The position numbers were made by a program, and so were the translations under genes. Shown here in pieces: positions 1-10,142 of a DNA stretch of 64,000 nt. The stretch is from M3007 sp964484205 (GTDB taxonomy: Bacteria; Bacteroidota; Bacteroidia; Chitinophagales; Saprospiraceae), in the NCBI GenBank assembly GCA_964484205.1, contig CAZAEZ010000029.1, positions 1 to 64,000 on the forward strand, given 5' to 3'. Every line of letters begins with the position of its first letter. Positions within the stretch are counted from its first letter, which is position 1. The notes beneath the pieces were generated by a model. That model did not search any database. It was not told the DNA's origin and was given only the letters and a program-made list of their open reading frames with translations.

Positions 1-15
1 GAATGAGGGCAGACA

Positions 16-172
16 CCCCTCCCCTTTGGGGGAGGGGATGGGGGTGGGGTTGAACACGGCGGAGCGCGTTTGCGCACAACAGACCACAATCCAAGTTTTA
101 ACACATTCGAAAAAATTCAATGAACTTGTGGGTAATCGAAAGCCCCGGGGGGAGGGGATGGGGGTGGGGTTG
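16..172. repeat. G-rich direct repeat pair with C/G hairpin
   Basis: A 25-bp G-rich sequence occurs twice, at 28-52 and 148-172, in the same orientation and 120 bp apart. The first copy overlaps a perfect 9-bp hairpin (arms 16-24 and 29-37). It lies upstream of the TPR-like gene and would be translated only if that gene started at 26, which argues for the later start. The role is unknown; it looks like an interspersed intergenic repeat. Confidence 0.6.
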
Positions 173-205
173 TCACGCGGAATCAACCTAAAAACATTTT
201 CCGCA

Positions 206-2563
206 ATGTCTTTACCTAAATACCGGGGATTAAACCGCCTGCACCTTTTGTGTACAACCTGTGCAATCGGGCTCCTCTGTTTTTTCATCCCGGCGCACCG
301 GCCTATTCCGACCGAAAAACCCACGGGTGGCTGCGACCCCTCTGGTCGCACCTTCTCCGGTTACTCCTTTTTGGTGCCCGACATTATCAATAAAAATGCG
401 GCGTATGCCCCGTTTTTTGTCAAATGGGACGATTACTACCAAAAAAAATATTTCGAAACGGACCTGCAACGGGACGACAACGTGCAGGAATGGATCGGCC
501 GGTTTTGTAACCTGCCCACAGCAGTGGACGTCGACTATGTGGTGTACCGCAGCAGCATCAACGAACTGATCAGCCTGCGCGAAGCAGCCCTTCAGAAAGG
601 CGGCGAAAGCCTGCTGCCTTTTGGCCTAACCGGCAATACGTTTGCTGAAGTGCTGGCGCTCAACGGTTGCACCGAAGCCATTGACTACCTGATGTTTGCC
701 AAACGCTGCGAGCCGCATGTGACGGCATACGACGGCTGGACACTGCCGGAGCGCGACGCCGATTTTATGCAGGCGCTCATCGACGAAGGGCAGGGCCGGT
801 TTTTGCAAACCGAATCCCATTTTTTTCGCCAGCGTTACGCTTACCAACTGGTGCGGCTGGCCCACTACGCCGGAAAATGGCAGGAGACCGTGGACCTGTA
901 CAATTACCTGCTGCCCAAGTTTGACCGGAAACGCCCCAGCATTTTGTACTACTGGACCCTTGGCCACCTGGCCGGCGCCCTGCAAAAACTCGGGAAATAC
1001 CCCGAGGCGGCTTATCGCTACTCGGTCATTTTCCGCAACTGCCCGTCCAAACGCGTACAGGCGTTCCGCAGTTTCCGCATCCGGACAAATGCAGACTGGG
1101 AGGCGGCCCTCCGCCTGTGCCAGTCCGACGCCGAGCGCGCCACACTTTACCTGCTGCGCGCCGCCGGCTCCCGCACCTACACCGTGGAGGATTTTGAAAT
1201 GATCTACCGGCTCGACCCCGGCAACCCGCAACTCGACCTCATGCTGGTGAGCGATGTGCAACAGCTGGAACGCGTGTTTTTGCGCACGCCGGTCACGGAG
1301 TTGAAATACGGCACAAACAGCCGCGCCGCCCAACGCCAGGAAGCCGCCAAACACCTGCTGAGCCTTCAGCGCTTTGCCCGGCAGGTTGCCAAGGAAAAGA
1401 AAACGCCCAACCCCAAACTCTGGACGACCATGATCGGTTACCTGGAATTGCTGGCCGGCGATGAATATGCCGCCCAAAAATCGTTTGCGCAAGCACGCAA
1501 ACAACTAAAAGACGGCGGCAGCTATGAAAAGGCCCTGCTCCACCAGATCGACATTTGGGACCTGCTGCTGGAAATCCTGAACCTCGACGGCTCCTCTGCC
1601 ACCGCAGACCAGGCTTCTTTCCGCATCCGCAGTTACGATTTGTTCAAGCGGGTGCCCAGTTTTGAGCCGTTTTTGCAGGACTTTCTCTCGGCCCGGTACG
1701 CCGAAAGCAAGCACCCGGGGAAGGCAATTCTGGCCGCTTACGACCCGGCAGCGATCACCTACAACCCCCGCATGGATGTGCTGGAAGACCTGTTGCAACT
1801 GGCACAGTCGGACAACCCGATTTTGTTGGAGGAGGCCATGCAGATCGACACCAATCCGGCCCGGATCATTGCCCGGCTCCTGGAGATCAAAGGCGCCTAT
1901 TTGTTCAGCATGGGGCAGCCGGAAGCGGCTTTATCGGTGCTGCGGCAAATACCCGCCGTGGAGGATGTGCGCATGCCGAAATACAGCCCGTTTCGCGAAA
2001 TTTTTGACGAGAAAATACACCGCCCGATTACTGATTCCCTGCTGCTCAACCGGCGCGAGATCATTGAAAAACTGCTCGACTACGAGTTCAGGGCCAAGGC
2101 ATCGGTGGCGATGGGCAAGCCCGTAGGCGCCTGGTACTACTACCTGATCGGTTTAGGGTATTACAACATGTCGTACTTCGGGTATGAGTGGGAAGCCATG
2201 GATTATTTCCGGAGCGGATACAACTGGATGCGGTTGCCGCAGGGCCCGATATTCCCCTTGCGCAACTCCCCGAACGGCAACCGGGAAAACATTGACGTCA
2301 GCCGGGCGCTCACCTATTTTGAAAAAGCGCTGGCGGAAACCCAAAGTCCGGAATTGGCGGCCCGGGCGGCGTTCATGGCGGCGCGCTGCCAGCAGAAACA
2401 GTGGTTCTGCAACCCGGAATGTACCTACAAGCCTGGCAGCAAGTCGATCCCGATACTGCCGGAACTATACCGTGGTTATTACGACCGGATGGGCCGGTAT
2501 TCCAACACGGCATTTTACCAGCAAATTATAAAAGAATGCAGCTGGCTGCGGGCATATCAATAA
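206..2563 (+). CDS. TPR-like secreted or membrane-anchored protein
   Basis: This is a 785-residue protein of unknown specific function. I place the start at 206 because the longer frame reads through the G-rich repeat, while the ATG at 206 is followed by an N-terminal hydrophobic segment (about residues 10-30) that fits a signal peptide or anchor. The remainder is helical, with tetratricopeptide-like stretches such as YWTLGHLAGALQKLGKYPEA near residue 255. Such repeats usually mediate protein-protein contacts. No catalytic motif is visible. The gene is monocistronic and converges on ndk. The TPR call rests on spacing of small and large hydrophobic residues, not on a profile search. Confidence 0.65.
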   Translation: MSLPKYRGLNRLHLLCTTCAIGLLCFFIPAHRPIPTEKPTGGCDPSGRTFSGYSFLVPDIINKNAAYAPFFVKWDDYYQKKYFETDLQRDDNVQEWIGRFCNLPTAVDVDYVVYRSSINELISLREAALQKGGESLLPFGLTGNTFAEVLALNGCTEAIDYLMFAKRCEPHVTAYDGWTLPERDADFMQALIDEGQGRFLQTESHFFRQRYAYQLVRLAHYAGKWQETVDLYNYLLPKFDRKRPSILYYWTLGHLAGALQKLGKYPEAAYRYSVIFRNCPSKRVQAFRSFRIRTNADWEAALRLCQSDAERATLYLLRAAGSRTYTVEDFEMIYRLDPGNPQLDLMLVSDVQQLERVFLRTPVTELKYGTNSRAAQRQEAAKHLLSLQRFARQVAKEKKTPNPKLWTTMIGYLELLAGDEYAAQKSFAQARKQLKDGGSYEKALLHQIDIWDLLLEILNLDGSSATADQASFRIRSYDLFKRVPSFEPFLQDFLSARYAESKHPGKAILAAYDPAAITYNPRMDVLEDLLQLAQSDNPILLEEAMQIDTNPARIIARLLEIKGAYLFSMGQPEAALSVLRQIPAVEDVRMPKYSPFREIFDEKIHRPITDSLLLNRREIIEKLLDYEFRAKASVAMGKPVGAWYYYLIGLGYYNMSYFGYEWEAMDYFRSGYNWMRLPQGPIFPLRNSPNGNRENIDVSRALTYFEKALAETQSPELAARAAFMAARCQQKQWFCNPECTYKPGSKSIPILPELYRGYYDRMGRYSNTAFYQQIIKECSWLRAYQ

Positions 2564-2696
2564 AAAAAGCCCTCCCCGGCACATCAGCCAAGGAGGACTA
2601 TATCAAAACACGCTTCAATTCAAATGGGTGATTTTCTTTACGTAAAGATGCGGCGAAGATGTTAAATCACAAAAGCACTTTGCCAAAAACTACTTA

Positions 2697-2766
2697 AAAC
2701 CGGCCTCTTAATAAACAAAAGCGCCTTTTTCTAAAGACATACGCAACAGAGGCGTAGCCGGTTTTT
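2697..2766. terminator. imperfect hairpin between convergent genes
   Basis: The arms AAAACCGG...CCTCT (2697-2708) and AGAGG...CCGGTTTTT (2748-2766) pair with a small bulge. T-runs follow on both strands. It lies between the stop of the TPR-like gene and the stop of ndk, where a bidirectional terminator is expected. Confidence 0.45.
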
Positions 2767-2769
2767 CAT

Positions 2770-3189
2770 TCAATACATTTCCACGCCGCCAAAGTGAAAT
2801 GCGCCTTCGATGGCTGCATTTTCGTCGCTGTCGGAACCATGGACGGCATTTTCGCCAACACTGGAAGCGTACAGTTTCCGGATTGTGCCGGCGTCGGCTT
2901 TGGCCGGGTCTGTGGCGCCAATCAGCTTGCGGAAGTCCTCCACGGCATTGTCTTTTTCCAGGATAGCCGCTACAATCGGGCCACTGCTCATAAATTCGCA
3001 CAACTCGCCATAGAACGGGCGCTCTTTGTGCACTTCGTAAAATTGACCGGCGCGTTCCATACTCATTTGGGTGAGTTTCATGGCCACAATGCGAAAGCCG
3101 GCGGCATTGATCATTTGAAGGATATTACCGATGTTGCCCGCGCGCACGGCGTCGGGTTTGATCATTGTGAAGGTTTTTTTACCTGACAT
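2770..3189 (-). CDS. ndk: nucleoside diphosphate kinase
   Basis: The 139-residue product transfers the gamma-phosphate from ATP to other nucleoside diphosphates and keeps NTP and dNTP pools balanced in the cytoplasm. The length is normal for bacterial Ndk. The signature NAVHGSDS contains the phospho-accepting histidine at residue 117, and the N-terminal TMIKPDAV is conserved. An in-frame upstream extension is possible, but the ATG at 3189 gives the canonical N-terminus MSGKKTFTMIKPD. It is separated from the upstream same-strand adhesin gene by 131 bp containing its own promoter-like boxes, so it is probably transcribed alone. Confidence 0.97.
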   Translation of the reverse strand: MSGKKTFTMIKPDAVRAGNIGNILQMINAAGFRIVAMKLTQMSMERAGQFYEVHKERPFYGELCEFMSSGPIVAAILEKDNAVEDFRKLIGATDPAKADAGTIRKLYASSVGENAVHGSDSDENAAIEGAFHFGGVEMY

Positions 3190-3240
3190 GTATAATTTGT
3201 GTTTAAACGTTTGAAGTTGCCGATAGGCTAAAAATGGCCG

Positions 3241-3273
3241 CAAAAATAAAATGGATTATGGTAATTGCGCAAA
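3241..3273 (-). promoter_or_regulatory. Bacteroidota-type promoter for ndk
   Basis: On the minus strand the sequence reads TTTG (3270-3273), 21 bases, then TATTTTTG (3241-3248). This matches the Bacteroidota -33 TTTG and -7 TAnnTTTG consensus. It lies about 50 bp upstream of the ndk start. Confidence 0.5.
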
Positions 3274-3320
3274 AAGGCCACATTAACTCACCGAGAATTC
3301 CGGATCAGTTTTAAAAATTA

Positions 3321-6300
3321 TCAACGCAGGTAAATCATACTTTTCACCGCATGATGCCCCGGCGTTTCCAGTTTGTAATAAAGCACACCACTGCTACCCA
3401 GCGCGCTGTTGTCGATGGTCATGCTGTTGTACCCGTGTTCGAAATATCCTTTTTGCGTATAGCGGATTTTTCCCAGGTTATCCAATACCGTCAGGACGGC
3501 CTCTGCCGACTCCGGCAGGTGAAAACCGATGCGTGTGCTGTTTGTCCAGGGATTGGGCCGGTTTTGGTACAATTCGAATCCGACGCCGCTGATCGTGGTT
3601 ACCCCCTTTTGGTCGAACCGCAGACCGATGTCCAGCAGCTGTTCCGGTGTATTCTCAGATGCACGGTACGCCTCGGCCCGGGTGATCTGGCTGGACAAGC
3701 GCAACATTTCTTCCGCTTTGCCACCGGTTTTTGCGCGGAACGTGAGTGCAAAATCGCCCGGTGGCTGATCGTCGTTCGAACTGTTGGTATTAAACGAAAC
3801 CGTGAGCGCGTGCGCGTCATCAAAAGTGCCGAAGTTCCCCAGGCTCATGTCTTCACCGGGCTCAATTGCGAGTAGTTCCAGGTTTGGGAAATACAGCGTA
3901 AACTGGTAGCCGGCAACGGCCTCTGATGGTGCAAAATGTACGGTAAAGACTTCGTTCGGGATGATTTTTTGCCGACTGCCAGTCGGCGTTACGTCGATCA
4001 GCAACTGCCCGGCGCTGCGTGCCTCCACCGCCTGAAAACTGCTCGCCACGGCGTTTCCGTTCACATCGCCGGTTTTCACCGCCATGAAATTTTCGTTCAA
4101 CTGATCGCCCTGCAAATCCTGGATCGATTTCGTTTCCGGGAAAACATCCTGGAAGGGATTGTACGGGTTGGGGAACACGTAGGATTTGTCGATAAAACGC
4201 CAGGAGGTATTTTCCGGCAATTCGGTGTATACGCCGAGGATCAGTTTTCGAAATTCCAGAATGTCAAACGTCGTGATCGAACGGCTGTTATTGGCATCCG
4301 CCGCGATCATTTTGTACGGCGAATTCAGCGGCTCCAGGCCCAGAATGTGCTTGTTGATCAATACCAGGTCGAAGGTGCTGACCCCGTTCAGCGGGTCGTT
4401 GTCTTTCAACGGCGTGATCATGGCATTGGAACTCAACGGGACCTGGTTTGGCACCGAAAACTGCCCGGACTGATCGGAAAGGGCGATCAGGTTGAAAGGC
4501 GCCTGCCCGGCCGGGGCAAGCCCTTGCACCTGCACCTGTACATCTTCGACGCCATCGCCGCTTTCGGTGTGGATACTGCCGGCCACCGAGGCATTCGCGG
4601 CGCCGCAAATGCCGAAGTTGTCCTGAATTTTAATGTAGGTTTGACAAAAATCGCTGTTCCCGGCGAGGTCCATTGCCCAAATTTCCACCAAAAAGAAGCT
4701 CACGTCGTCGCAGGTAAATTGCAAGGTGGTTTGCGGCGTGCCGTCGGGATTGAACGGGAAACTCACCCCGTTGCCCGAACTGAGTATGCCGTGGATCAAC
4801 AAGTCGGAGGGTGTGCAGTTGTCGTAGGCGTCCTGAACAAAATCCAGGGCATTGATCGACACCATTCCTGTCGGCATAATGTTGATACTCAGCCCGTTCA
4901 GGCAAGTCACCGTGGGCGGCTTGCAGTCCTTGACCACGAAAGTATACTCGCACACCTGTTCGTTGCCGCAGCCGTCGAGCACAAACCATTTGATCTTGTG
5001 CGTGCCATACGGCAATTCGGGCAACACGTATTGGTCGGGGTTCAGCTGGGTGTTCCAGCGCAGGCAAGCCACCACCTTTCCGCCCGATACGGCTGTTTGC
5101 AGGGCAAATCGGTATTTCTCTGCGGGTAGCACCGGGCGCCCGTCAAAGAACCGGGTACTGCCTCCGGCGTAGTTCAGGGAGCCGGCATTGTCAAATTGCA
5201 CGGTGCCCGGCGCCGGTGGATTTGTGCTGCTGACCACAGTTTCCATGGTGCCGTTGTTGTCGAGGTCGAGAAAAAGCAGGTAGCGCACCGTGACGTTCGT
5301 GTCGGAGCAGGCGTCCGAAGCGGTTATGCAAAGGTCCGTCGGCGCTTCGCAAAGATTGTGGCTACCGGTCATCGGGTCGAACCAGTAAGGTTGGTTCCAT
5401 AACTGCGCATCGTTTTGAGTCAGGTCGCAGACCTGGACTGTGCTGTCCGGACACTCAATCTCGGGTTTCTGCCCGTCGATCACTTTTATGATTTGTTTGT
5501 ATTTGTAACAGTTGGCATTGGCCGACCAGAAACTGCTGAAATCCGTAGCCACCTGATCGTCGGGTTTGACCTTCACTACCGTCGGCGCCCAGGGGAAAGG
5601 CGTGCCGGGCGGCGATACGGTCGGTCCAACCAGATTCGATGGGTGGTTGGCGGATGTGTTCGGATTGGGGTTGGGCACATCAATGCAAGGGAGATTGGGG
5701 TCGTAGGTACACCAGTTGATGATCGTCCAGGTGCGTTCAATTTTAAAACAGGCATCAGGCACCACGGTAAACACTACGTCTTCGTACGAAACGCCGAGCA
5801 GTTCGCAGTCTTCACCAAAAAAGGCCGGCTCGCCCCAGTTGCCCGAACCGTTGCAGGCGGTTGCGATCCAATCATGCGGGAACTGAATGTAATAATCCTG
5901 TTCATAGTTTACGATCACGCGTTGGGTGCAACTGGTAGACTGTCCACCGCAATCGACCACCCGGAAGGTGCGGGTTATGGTTCCTTTGTTGCACAGCGTG
6001 TCGAACAGCTGGTAATTGGCCGAGGTCAAAATGGTATCGATACAGCAATTGTCGACACCGGTGGCCGACCCGTAGGCCCAAAGGCTGGGATCAAAATTTT
6101 CGCAGCTGACGGTAACATTCGCCGGTGCTGAACAGCTGGGCTTCATCTTGTCTTCCACGAACACCTGCACCTGACATTCGTTGGAGTTTTCTTCTTCAAA
6201 ATCAAGAGCTACAGGTCCCGGCGGCACAAATACATCGTAAACCCGCAGGATGACCAGAATGGTGTCGTTGATGTCTTCGCAACAAAATTTAACCTGATCG

Positions 6301-9300
6301 TAAAAAAGCGTATCCGGTTGGCAGGTGTTCGCTTCCAGGCGGCGCGCTTTGAAATACACGGTGCCGGCACAGTTGTCGTAGGAACCGTCGTCGAAAGTTG
6401 TGGCATTCACAAAGATCATACCGTCGATGCCCAGGGCCACCTGAGTGATCTCGTCGCAGGCAGGCACCGGCGGGGTGCCGTCTTCCACGGTCAGGTTGTA
6501 CGAGCAGGAGGCTGTATTGCCGCAACCATCCTCCAAAAAATAGGTCACGGTATGGGTACCGAGGGGCAGGCAGGGCGTGAACCCGAATGCCGCCAGCGTG
6601 TCGGGATCATCGGGCAAATTGCCCGGAAAGGTGGTGAGTGTTCCCGGAATGTCATACGTCGTAATTTCGTCGCCCGTAAACTGATCCCGCACCTCTACGC
6701 GGGCGGTGGCCGATTTGATGCGCGAGCAATTATCCCGCACGATCACATCCGGCAGGTCGGTCGTGGCACAACAGTTCAGCGGATCGGTGCTCACCGTCAG
6801 GTCGTCGGGGCAGGTGAGTTCCGGCCCGGTTTCATCGCGCACCTTGATCACCTGGACGTAATATTTCGGATTGGTGCTCGGCGGTGTCGGCGTGGTTGGC
6901 GAACACCAGTCGTACACCGTCCAGGTCCGGATAATATCGAAACTGCCGTCGCAAATCGGCAGCACATTGTTGACATACGCCACCGCCAGGCGGCAATAGC
7001 CGGCGTCCGGATAAAGCGGAAAAATCTGGCCGTAAGCCGTCAGGTAGGGGGCGCCGGTACCTTGCGGGGTGGTGTCTAGCACACCCTCGTCGCAATAAAG
7101 CGTCACAGATTCCGGAAACTGCACGTCACCGATGTTTTGGTGTAAAAAATTGATGTATTGCGTACAGGTTGCCTTGTTGCCACTGGCATCCACAGCGGTC
7201 CAGACCCGGCGCACGTAACCGATATAATCGTCGTCGCAGGTCAAATCATGCCAGGTATCGGAACGCGTCAGGGTGTATTGCCCACAGTTTTCTTCCACGA
7301 GCGGATACGCATTGGAAATGCCCAGCACGTTCTGGAGGTAGTCCGGGTCCGTATTGGTCACCGCGCAGATCAGTTCGATATTCGTGCAGGTTAAATTGGG
7401 CGGCAGGTTGTCCATCACCACGATGGAGCCGGTACAAAAAACGCCGGTACAAATGCTGCGCACCCGAACAAGCAGGGTTTGCCCCACATGCGAGCAATCG
7501 ACTTTGTTGCCAATATTTACCCCGTTTACCAGCACCTCCACGACGTACATGGAATCCACCACGTCGCCTTCCAGGATCATGTCGGGTTCAATGCAGACGA
7601 TCCCGTCTTCATCCAGTGCGATCATCACATTGTCGTTGCAAACAATGCCGTCCGGATCGTAAAAAAACAAAACAGCCTGATCGAACGCGGGTGCGCAGGG
7701 CCCCGGCGGATCGCCGCTGGTCAACGTTAGCGTGACAAACCCGGCCAGCCGGTCGGCAGCACTGGGCACGTAGCTGGTTGCCGTTGAAAAACTGTTGTTC
7801 GGTTGGAAAACACCGGTGCCTGAGCTGGTCCAGGATGCAGTGGTCGCGCCGCTGCCATTCGGGTCGAACGTGGCCTCCAGTTCGCTGATATCCAGGTTTT
7901 CGTTCAGGCAAATCATCACATCTTTCCCTGCATACACCAACGGTAAAGTATTTACGGTCAACAGCAGCGCATCGGAAGCCGCCGGACAGGGTCCAGCCGG
8001 ATCGGTAGTGGTAAAAATAAGTTCGAAGGTCGTCCCATATTCAGCAGGCGCCGGGGTGTAGGTTGTTGTTGGCGAAAACGGATTGGCAAACACGCCCGCT
8101 CCACCGCTCCAGGCGCCGCCGGTGGCTCCGCCGCCGAGCACAGCTACCAATCCGGCGGCGCCGTTTTGGCAGATATCCTGATCACTACCGGCAAAAACCG
8201 TTGGCCGGGGGTACACCGTGATAGTGAAACTGATGGGCACGCCGGGGCAGTCCACGCCATCGTTTGTAAAAACCGGCGTGACTTCAATGGTTGCCACCTC
8301 AATGGCCGCACCGGCATTTTGAGCCACAAACGCAGCAATATCGCCTGTGCCGGAAGCTGCCAGGCCGATGGAAGTATTGGAATTGGTCCAGTTGAACACC
8401 GTACCGGCCACTGCACCGCTAAAACTTATGGCTGTGGTGGTTTCCCCGCTGCACAATTCCTGGTTTGAAACCGGGTCGACGGTTGGCGCAGGGTTTACCG
8501 TTATGGAAAACGATGTGCTCATGCCGGTACAGGTTACCCCGTCGCCGGTGAAAGCAGGCGTCACTTCAACCATTGCCACCTGCACTGTCGTACCGGCATT
8601 TTGCGCGGCAAATGAAGGTATATCCCCCATCCCGGAAGCTGCCAGGCCGATCGCGGTATTGGTATTCGTCCAGTTGAATTCCGTTCCGGGGACAGTGCTC
8701 GTGAAAACAACCGGTGTGGTAGCCGCACCGGCACAAACCGTTTGGTCTGAAACCGGGTCGACATCCGGAATCGGATTTACCGTTATTTCTACCGATTGGC
8801 CACTCACGGGCTGTACGCAGCCGGCCGCATCTTCCACGCTGATAATGGAATACACTGTGGTTTCAGTTGGCGAAACCAGGGTTGTGATCATGTCCATCAA
8901 ACTGTTTCCATCCATATCGTCGGGTATGGGCACGGCAAAGTACGTCGTGTCGGAGGCGCCGGCCGCTTTGAGCATTACGGTGTACGGCGCGGTGCCGTTC
9001 ATCCCGGTTACCTTGAGCGACGTGGACCCGCCGGAGCAGATCGTTTCCGGCGCTGCCGGGGCGAGTGCCAGTGTTGCATCGGCTGCGCAGCAGCCAAAAA
9101 TGATTTCATCCTCCAGGCAGCCGAATCCGGGTTTGCAGATCGTCAGCATGACAGCCTGCCCGGGCATTGCCGTGGCCATGGCACTGTGAATGGTCATGCC
9201 CATGTTATCAATCACGGCAAGGCTGACCTCGATCTGGCCCATGGCATTGCCGGCAAATTCGACGGAAATAATGTGGTTGTTGCCGATATTGATCGGTGCA

Positions 9301-9767
9301 GCGCAATCGGTGGCGTTACCCATCGGGTCGGGGGTTCCAATGTCGAAAAACAGCGCATCGAAGTTGCCGTTGGCTGTCATCAGATTGATCATGCCCTGGC
9401 AGCTGGTGCCGAACATTTCGCCCATCGGGCCATTTTCCAGGTTAAAAACCAGGTCCAGGCAACGGTAACTGGGCTGTGCGCCGCAGCAATTCGTGCCCAT
9501 CGACTGGGAGGTACAAAATTCCTGGCCGATAATATTCAGCATGGAACCCGGCTCGATGTTGTATTCGTAGCGCGAGGGATTGCCCGCGGGATTGCACTGC
9601 CCAAACAAATGGGCCGGATTCGTTTGCATTAAAAAACAAAGCAGCCACAGGAGTACCCCCGGCGCTTGCAATTTTTTGATGAACAACAAACTGGCATTAA
9701 ACAGTAACGGCACACCGCCAAAAAACCGGGGCATGCGACCGTTGCGATCGAATCTGCTTTTTCTCAT
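3321..9767 (-). CDS. giant T9SS-secreted multidomain adhesin-like protein
   Basis: This 2148-residue protein is predicted to be exported by Sec and then passed through the type 9 secretion system. The N-terminus has an extended basic signal region with a hydrophobic core (about residues 20-50). Two tandem, nearly identical PKD-like modules of about 95 residues lie around residues 330-530. The middle holds many cysteine-paired Ig/HYR-like modules (for example CPDDLTVS). Around 1785-1840 two dockerin-like calcium loops each precede a helix (FDLVLINKHILG and FDILEFRKLILG). A cohesin-like beta domain follows at about 1920-2050. The last 85 residues are a type A T9SS sorting domain (NRPNPWTNSTRIGF...SMIYLR). 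No enzyme domain is seen, so a surface or matrix role is inferred. The promoter region has a weak TACTTTCG box at 9802-9809 on the minus strand. Confidence 0.85.
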   Translation of the reverse strand: MRKSRFDRNGRMPRFFGGVPLLFNASLLFIKKLQAPGVLLWLLCFLMQTNPAHLFGQCNPAGNPSRYEYNIEPGSMLNIIGQEFCTSQSMGTNCCGAQPSYRCLDLVFNLENGPMGEMFGTSCQGMINLMTANGNFDALFFDIGTPDPMGNATDCAAPINIGNNHIISVEFAGNAMGQIEVSLAVIDNMGMTIHSAMATAMPGQAVMLTICKPGFGCLEDEIIFGCCAADATLALAPAAPETICSGGSTSLKVTGMNGTAPYTVMLKAAGASDTTYFAVPIPDDMDGNSLMDMITTLVSPTETTVYSIISVEDAAGCVQPVSGQSVEITVNPIPDVDPVSDQTVCAGAATTPVVFTSTVPGTEFNWTNTNTAIGLAASGMGDIPSFAAQNAGTTVQVAMVEVTPAFTGDGVTCTGMSTSFSITVNPAPTVDPVSNQELCSGETTTAISFSGAVAGTVFNWTNSNTSIGLAASGTGDIAAFVAQNAGAAIEVATIEVTPVFTNDGVDCPGVPISFTITVYPRPTVFAGSDQDICQNGAAGLVAVLGGGATGGAWSGGAGVFANPFSPTTTYTPAPAEYGTTFELIFTTTDPAGPCPAASDALLLTVNTLPLVYAGKDVMICLNENLDISELEATFDPNGSGATTASWTSSGTGVFQPNNSFSTATSYVPSAADRLAGFVTLTLTSGDPPGPCAPAFDQAVLFFYDPDGIVCNDNVMIALDEDGIVCIEPDMILEGDVVDSMYVVEVLVNGVNIGNKVDCSHVGQTLLVRVRSICTGVFCTGSIVVMDNLPPNLTCTNIELICAVTNTDPDYLQNVLGISNAYPLVEENCGQYTLTRSDTWHDLTCDDDYIGYVRRVWTAVDASGNKATCTQYINFLHQNIGDVQFPESVTLYCDEGVLDTTPQGTGAPYLTAYGQIFPLYPDAGYCRLAVAYVNNVLPICDGSFDIIRTWTVYDWCSPTTPTPPSTNPKYYVQVIKVRDETGPELTCPDDLTVSTDPLNCCATTDLPDVIVRDNCSRIKSATARVEVRDQFTGDEITTYDIPGTLTTFPGNLPDDPDTLAAFGFTPCLPLGTHTVTYFLEDGCGNTASCSYNLTVEDGTPPVPACDEITQVALGIDGMIFVNATTFDDGSYDNCAGTVYFKARRLEANTCQPDTLFYDQVKFCCEDINDTILVILRVYDVFVPPGPVALDFEEENSNECQVQVFVEDKMKPSCSAPANVTVSCENFDPSLWAYGSATGVDNCCIDTILTSANYQLFDTLCNKGTITRTFRVVDCGGQSTSCTQRVIVNYEQDYYIQFPHDWIATACNGSGNWGEPAFFGEDCELLGVSYEDVVFTVVPDACFKIERTWTIINWCTYDPNLPCIDVPNPNPNTSANHPSNLVGPTVSPPGTPFPWAPTVVKVKPDDQVATDFSSFWSANANCYKYKQIIKVIDGQKPEIECPDSTVQVCDLTQNDAQLWNQPYWFDPMTGSHNLCEAPTDLCITASDACSDTNVTVRYLLFLDLDNNGTMETVVSSTNPPAPGTVQFDNAGSLNYAGGSTRFFDGRPVLPAEKYRFALQTAVSGGKVVACLRWNTQLNPDQYVLPELPYGTHKIKWFVLDGCGNEQVCEYTFVVKDCKPPTVTCLNGLSINIMPTGMVSINALDFVQDAYDNCTPSDLLIHGILSSGNGVSFPFNPDGTPQTTLQFTCDDVSFFLVEIWAMDLAGNSDFCQTYIKIQDNFGICGAANASVAGSIHTESGDGVEDVQVQVQGLAPAGQAPFNLIALSDQSGQFSVPNQVPLSSNAMITPLKDNDPLNGVSTFDLVLINKHILGLEPLNSPYKMIAADANNSRSITTFDILEFRKLILGVYTELPENTSWRFIDKSYVFPNPYNPFQDVFPETKSIQDLQGDQLNENFMAVKTGDVNGNAVASSFQAVEARSAGQLLIDVTPTGSRQKIIPNEVFTVHFAPSEAVAGYQFTLYFPNLELLAIEPGEDMSLGNFGTFDDAHALTVSFNTNSSNDDQPPGDFALTFRAKTGGKAEEMLRLSSQITRAEAYRASENTPEQLLDIGLRFDQKGVTTISGVGFELYQNRPNPWTNSTRIGFHLPESAEAVLTVLDNLGKIRYTQKGYFEHGYNSMTIDNSALGSSGVLYYKLETPGHHAVKSMIYLR

Positions 9768-9890
9768 AACATGGTTGGTTTTATCTCAAAAGATCTGGGC
9801 ACGAAAGTACCGGTGCGATAAAGCCCCCAAGGAGACAGTTTGCAGCCTTACAGGCTAGCCAAAAAATCGAAAAAGCAAAGGGAATAAAAT

Positions 9891-9925
9891 ACAATGGCCT
9901 GATTTTCAACAAATCAGGCCATTGT
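9891..9925 (-). terminator. perfect 15-bp hairpin terminator
   Basis: The arms 9891-9905 and 9911-9925 pair perfectly around a 5-base loop. Reading the minus strand, the hairpin is followed by a T-rich tract (ATTTTATT), as in a Rho-independent terminator. It would stop transcripts from the minus-strand gene at 10189-10854 before the adhesin gene. Confidence 0.6.
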
Positions 9926-10069
9926 GAAAAACGGACCATGGCCCTGCCTCGGTTGGGTTTTTACACACCCGAAACAGGGGTAATTGAAGAGTAAAAAGGG
10001 GTTATAGTGTCGGGGGGGGGAGAAGTAAGGCCGGCCAAAGCATTTATAGAGAATAATTTTAAAGTTTTT

Positions 10070-10079
10070 NNNNNNNNNN
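10070..10079. other. assembly gap (10 N)
   Basis: Ten consecutive undetermined bases join two contigs. The real size and content are unknown. Confidence 0.99.
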
Positions 10080-10142
10080 CTGCCGCGGTTGGTTTATAAC
10101 CCCCCCTAACCCGGTGTAATTGAACATAAAACTGGGTTTTTC

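Noticed and set aside
3936..5129. Long plus-strand frame opposite the giant adhesin gene
   Set aside because: It is an antisense shadow in a GC-rich gene. The minus strand encodes clear secreted domains and the plus-strand translation has no motif.
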